A stretch of 5,312 nt of DNA, from contig JACOUJ010000094.1 in NCBI GenBank assembly GCA_016177865.1, positions 1 to 5,312 of the forward strand, given 5' to 3'. How positions within the stretch are numbered: the stretch's first letter is position 1; each line of letters starts with the position of its first letter. The stretch is from Candidatus Rokuibacteriota bacterium. GTDB taxonomy: Bacteria > Methylomirabilota > Methylomirabilia > Rokubacteriales > JACOUJ01. Both the position numbers and the translations under genes were made by a program. Positions 4,483-5,312 of the stretch are shown here, piece after piece. The notes below the pieces were generated by a model. It saw only the letters and a program-made list of their open reading frames with translations. It made no database searches and had not been told where the DNA came from.

Positions 4483-5312
4483 TAGAACCCGAAGGTTTGC
4501 CTAAGCCAGGGCAAGGCGAAGTAAAGGGCGAAGGCGGCCGAGGCGACGTACATCATCCAGTGGACCTCCGCGCCCTTTCCTCGGACCATCTTGATAAAAG
4601 TATACGTCATGAAGCCGGCGCCGATCCCGTTCGTGATGGAGTAAGTGAACGGCATGACCGTCAGTGTCATGAGGGCCGGCAGCCCCTCTTCGAAGTCGGC
4701 AAAGGGGATCTCCCTGACCAGCATGAACATGAGATAGCCCACGATGATCAGGGCGGGAGCGGTGGCCTGGGGCGGGACGATTCCCGCAATCGGCGCGAAG
4801 AACAGAGCGGAAAAGAAACAGGCCGCCGTGACTACAGAAGTGAGTCCGGTTCGCCCTCCCTCGGAGACGCCGGCTGCCGACTCGATGTAGGTCGTGGCAG
4901 AGGAGGCCGACGCCGCCCCGCCCGCGACGGCCGCGAGGGAGTCCACCAGGAGCACCCGATCCAAACGGGGAAGGCGGCCCTGCCGGTCCAGCAAGCCCGC
5001 CTCACCGCCCACCCCGATCACCGTCCCCATCGTGTCGAAGAAGTCGGACAACATGATGGCAAAGATGGTCAGGATGGCGGAGACGAACCCCAGGCGCGCA
5101 AAAACCTGAAGGTTGATCCCCTGTCCCAGGGTGGAAAAATCCGGCCAAGCCAAGATCTGAGGCGGGACCACGGCCACGCCCGGGATGGACCACGCCCTCC
5201 AGCCCGTGGCGGCATTCAGGACGATGGCGACGATGGTCGTAACGACAATCCCCAGGAGCAACGCCCCACGGACCTTTTGCGCCATGAGCCAGATGGTGAG
5301 GAAGAGGCCGAT
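4482..5312 (-). CDS. NCS2/AzgA-type purine (guanine/hypoxanthine or adenine) permease, C-terminal part
   Basis: Inner-membrane proton-coupled nucleobase transporter of the AzgA branch of NCS2. The frame is open through the right edge: codons for I-G-L-F-L-T-I-W-L precede the Met at 5285, so the start lies outside and 276 of roughly 430 residues are visible. Diagnostic segments are D-F-F-D-T-M-G-T-V-I-G-V-G, then the conserved stretch that includes V-D-S-L-A-A-V-A-G-G, then S-A-T-T-Y-I-E-S-A-A-G-V-S-E-G-G-R-T-G-L-T-S, which closely matches the GhxP/PbuG-type motif. Several further hydrophobic helices follow. The C-terminus ends L-P-W-L-R-Q-T-F-G-F. It is probably the first visible gene of a - strand unit with the short ORF, the secreted protein and tag. 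The exact purine cannot be told from this part. Confidence 0.92.
   Translation of the reverse strand: MGLFLTIWLMAQKVRGALLLGIVVTTIVAIVLNAATGWRAWSIPGVAVVPPQILAWPDFSTLGQGINLQVFARLGFVSAILTIFAIMLSDFFDTMGTVIGVGGEAGLLDRQGRLPRLDRVLLVDSLAAVAGGAASASSATTYIESAAGVSEGGRTGLTSVVTAACFFSALFFAPIAGIVPPQATAPALIIVGYLMFMLVREIPFADFEEGLPALMTLTVMPFTYSITNGIGAGFMTYTFIKMVRGKGAEVHWMMYVASAAFALYFALPWLRQTFGF

Overview
The window is a GC-rich bacterial stretch with dense, mostly short-gapped genes, secreted proteins and two transporters cut by the window edges. The combination of a DUF3105 protein, a seven-bladed YVTN-type propeller and a small His-rich secreted protein resembles soil or sediment lineages such as Methylomirabilota/Rokubacteria. 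That placement is a weak inference, because no rRNA or other phylogenetic marker is present.

Layout. The left block is on the + strand: the C-terminal part of an APC-superfamily amino-acid/polyamine permease (1-909), a small His-rich membrane-anchored protein (919-1239), a secreted DUF3105 protein (1298-1801), a secreted YncE-like beta-propeller carrying a frameshift near 2486 (1829-3026), and a 78-residue ORF (3035-3271) that looks like only the last two membrane helices of an ABC-3 family (ZnuB/TroC-type) metal permease. The right block is on the - strand, read from the right edge leftwards: the C-terminal part of an AzgA-type NCS2 purine permease (4482-5312), a possible 19-codon ORF with an excellent Shine-Dalgarno (4410-4469), an unrecognised secreted helical protein (3889-4365), and 3-methyladenine DNA glycosylase I, Tag (3274-3843). 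The two blocks converge with only 2 bases between their stop codons. No non-coding stretch exceeds about 60 bases, or about 115 bases if the 19-codon ORF is not real. I saw no RNA gene, CRISPR array, insertion sequence or convincing rho-independent terminator.

How the genes may work together. The + strand genes from 919 to 3271 have the appearance of an envelope metal-handling cluster: a His/Cys-rich small protein, a His-rich DUF3105 protein, a propeller with histidines in four of its seven inter-blade loops, and a remnant of a metal ABC permease. A clean TATAAT lies 8 bases before the ATG at 919, inside an imperfect palindrome that resembles a Zur/Fur-type box, so the cluster may start as a leaderless transcript. 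The damaged propeller gene and truncated permease suggest that the cluster is decaying, or that the assembly has errors there. The - strand block looks like one transcription unit joining purine transport, an unknown secreted protein and base-excision repair. The metal link is inference from family resemblance and residue content, not proven function.
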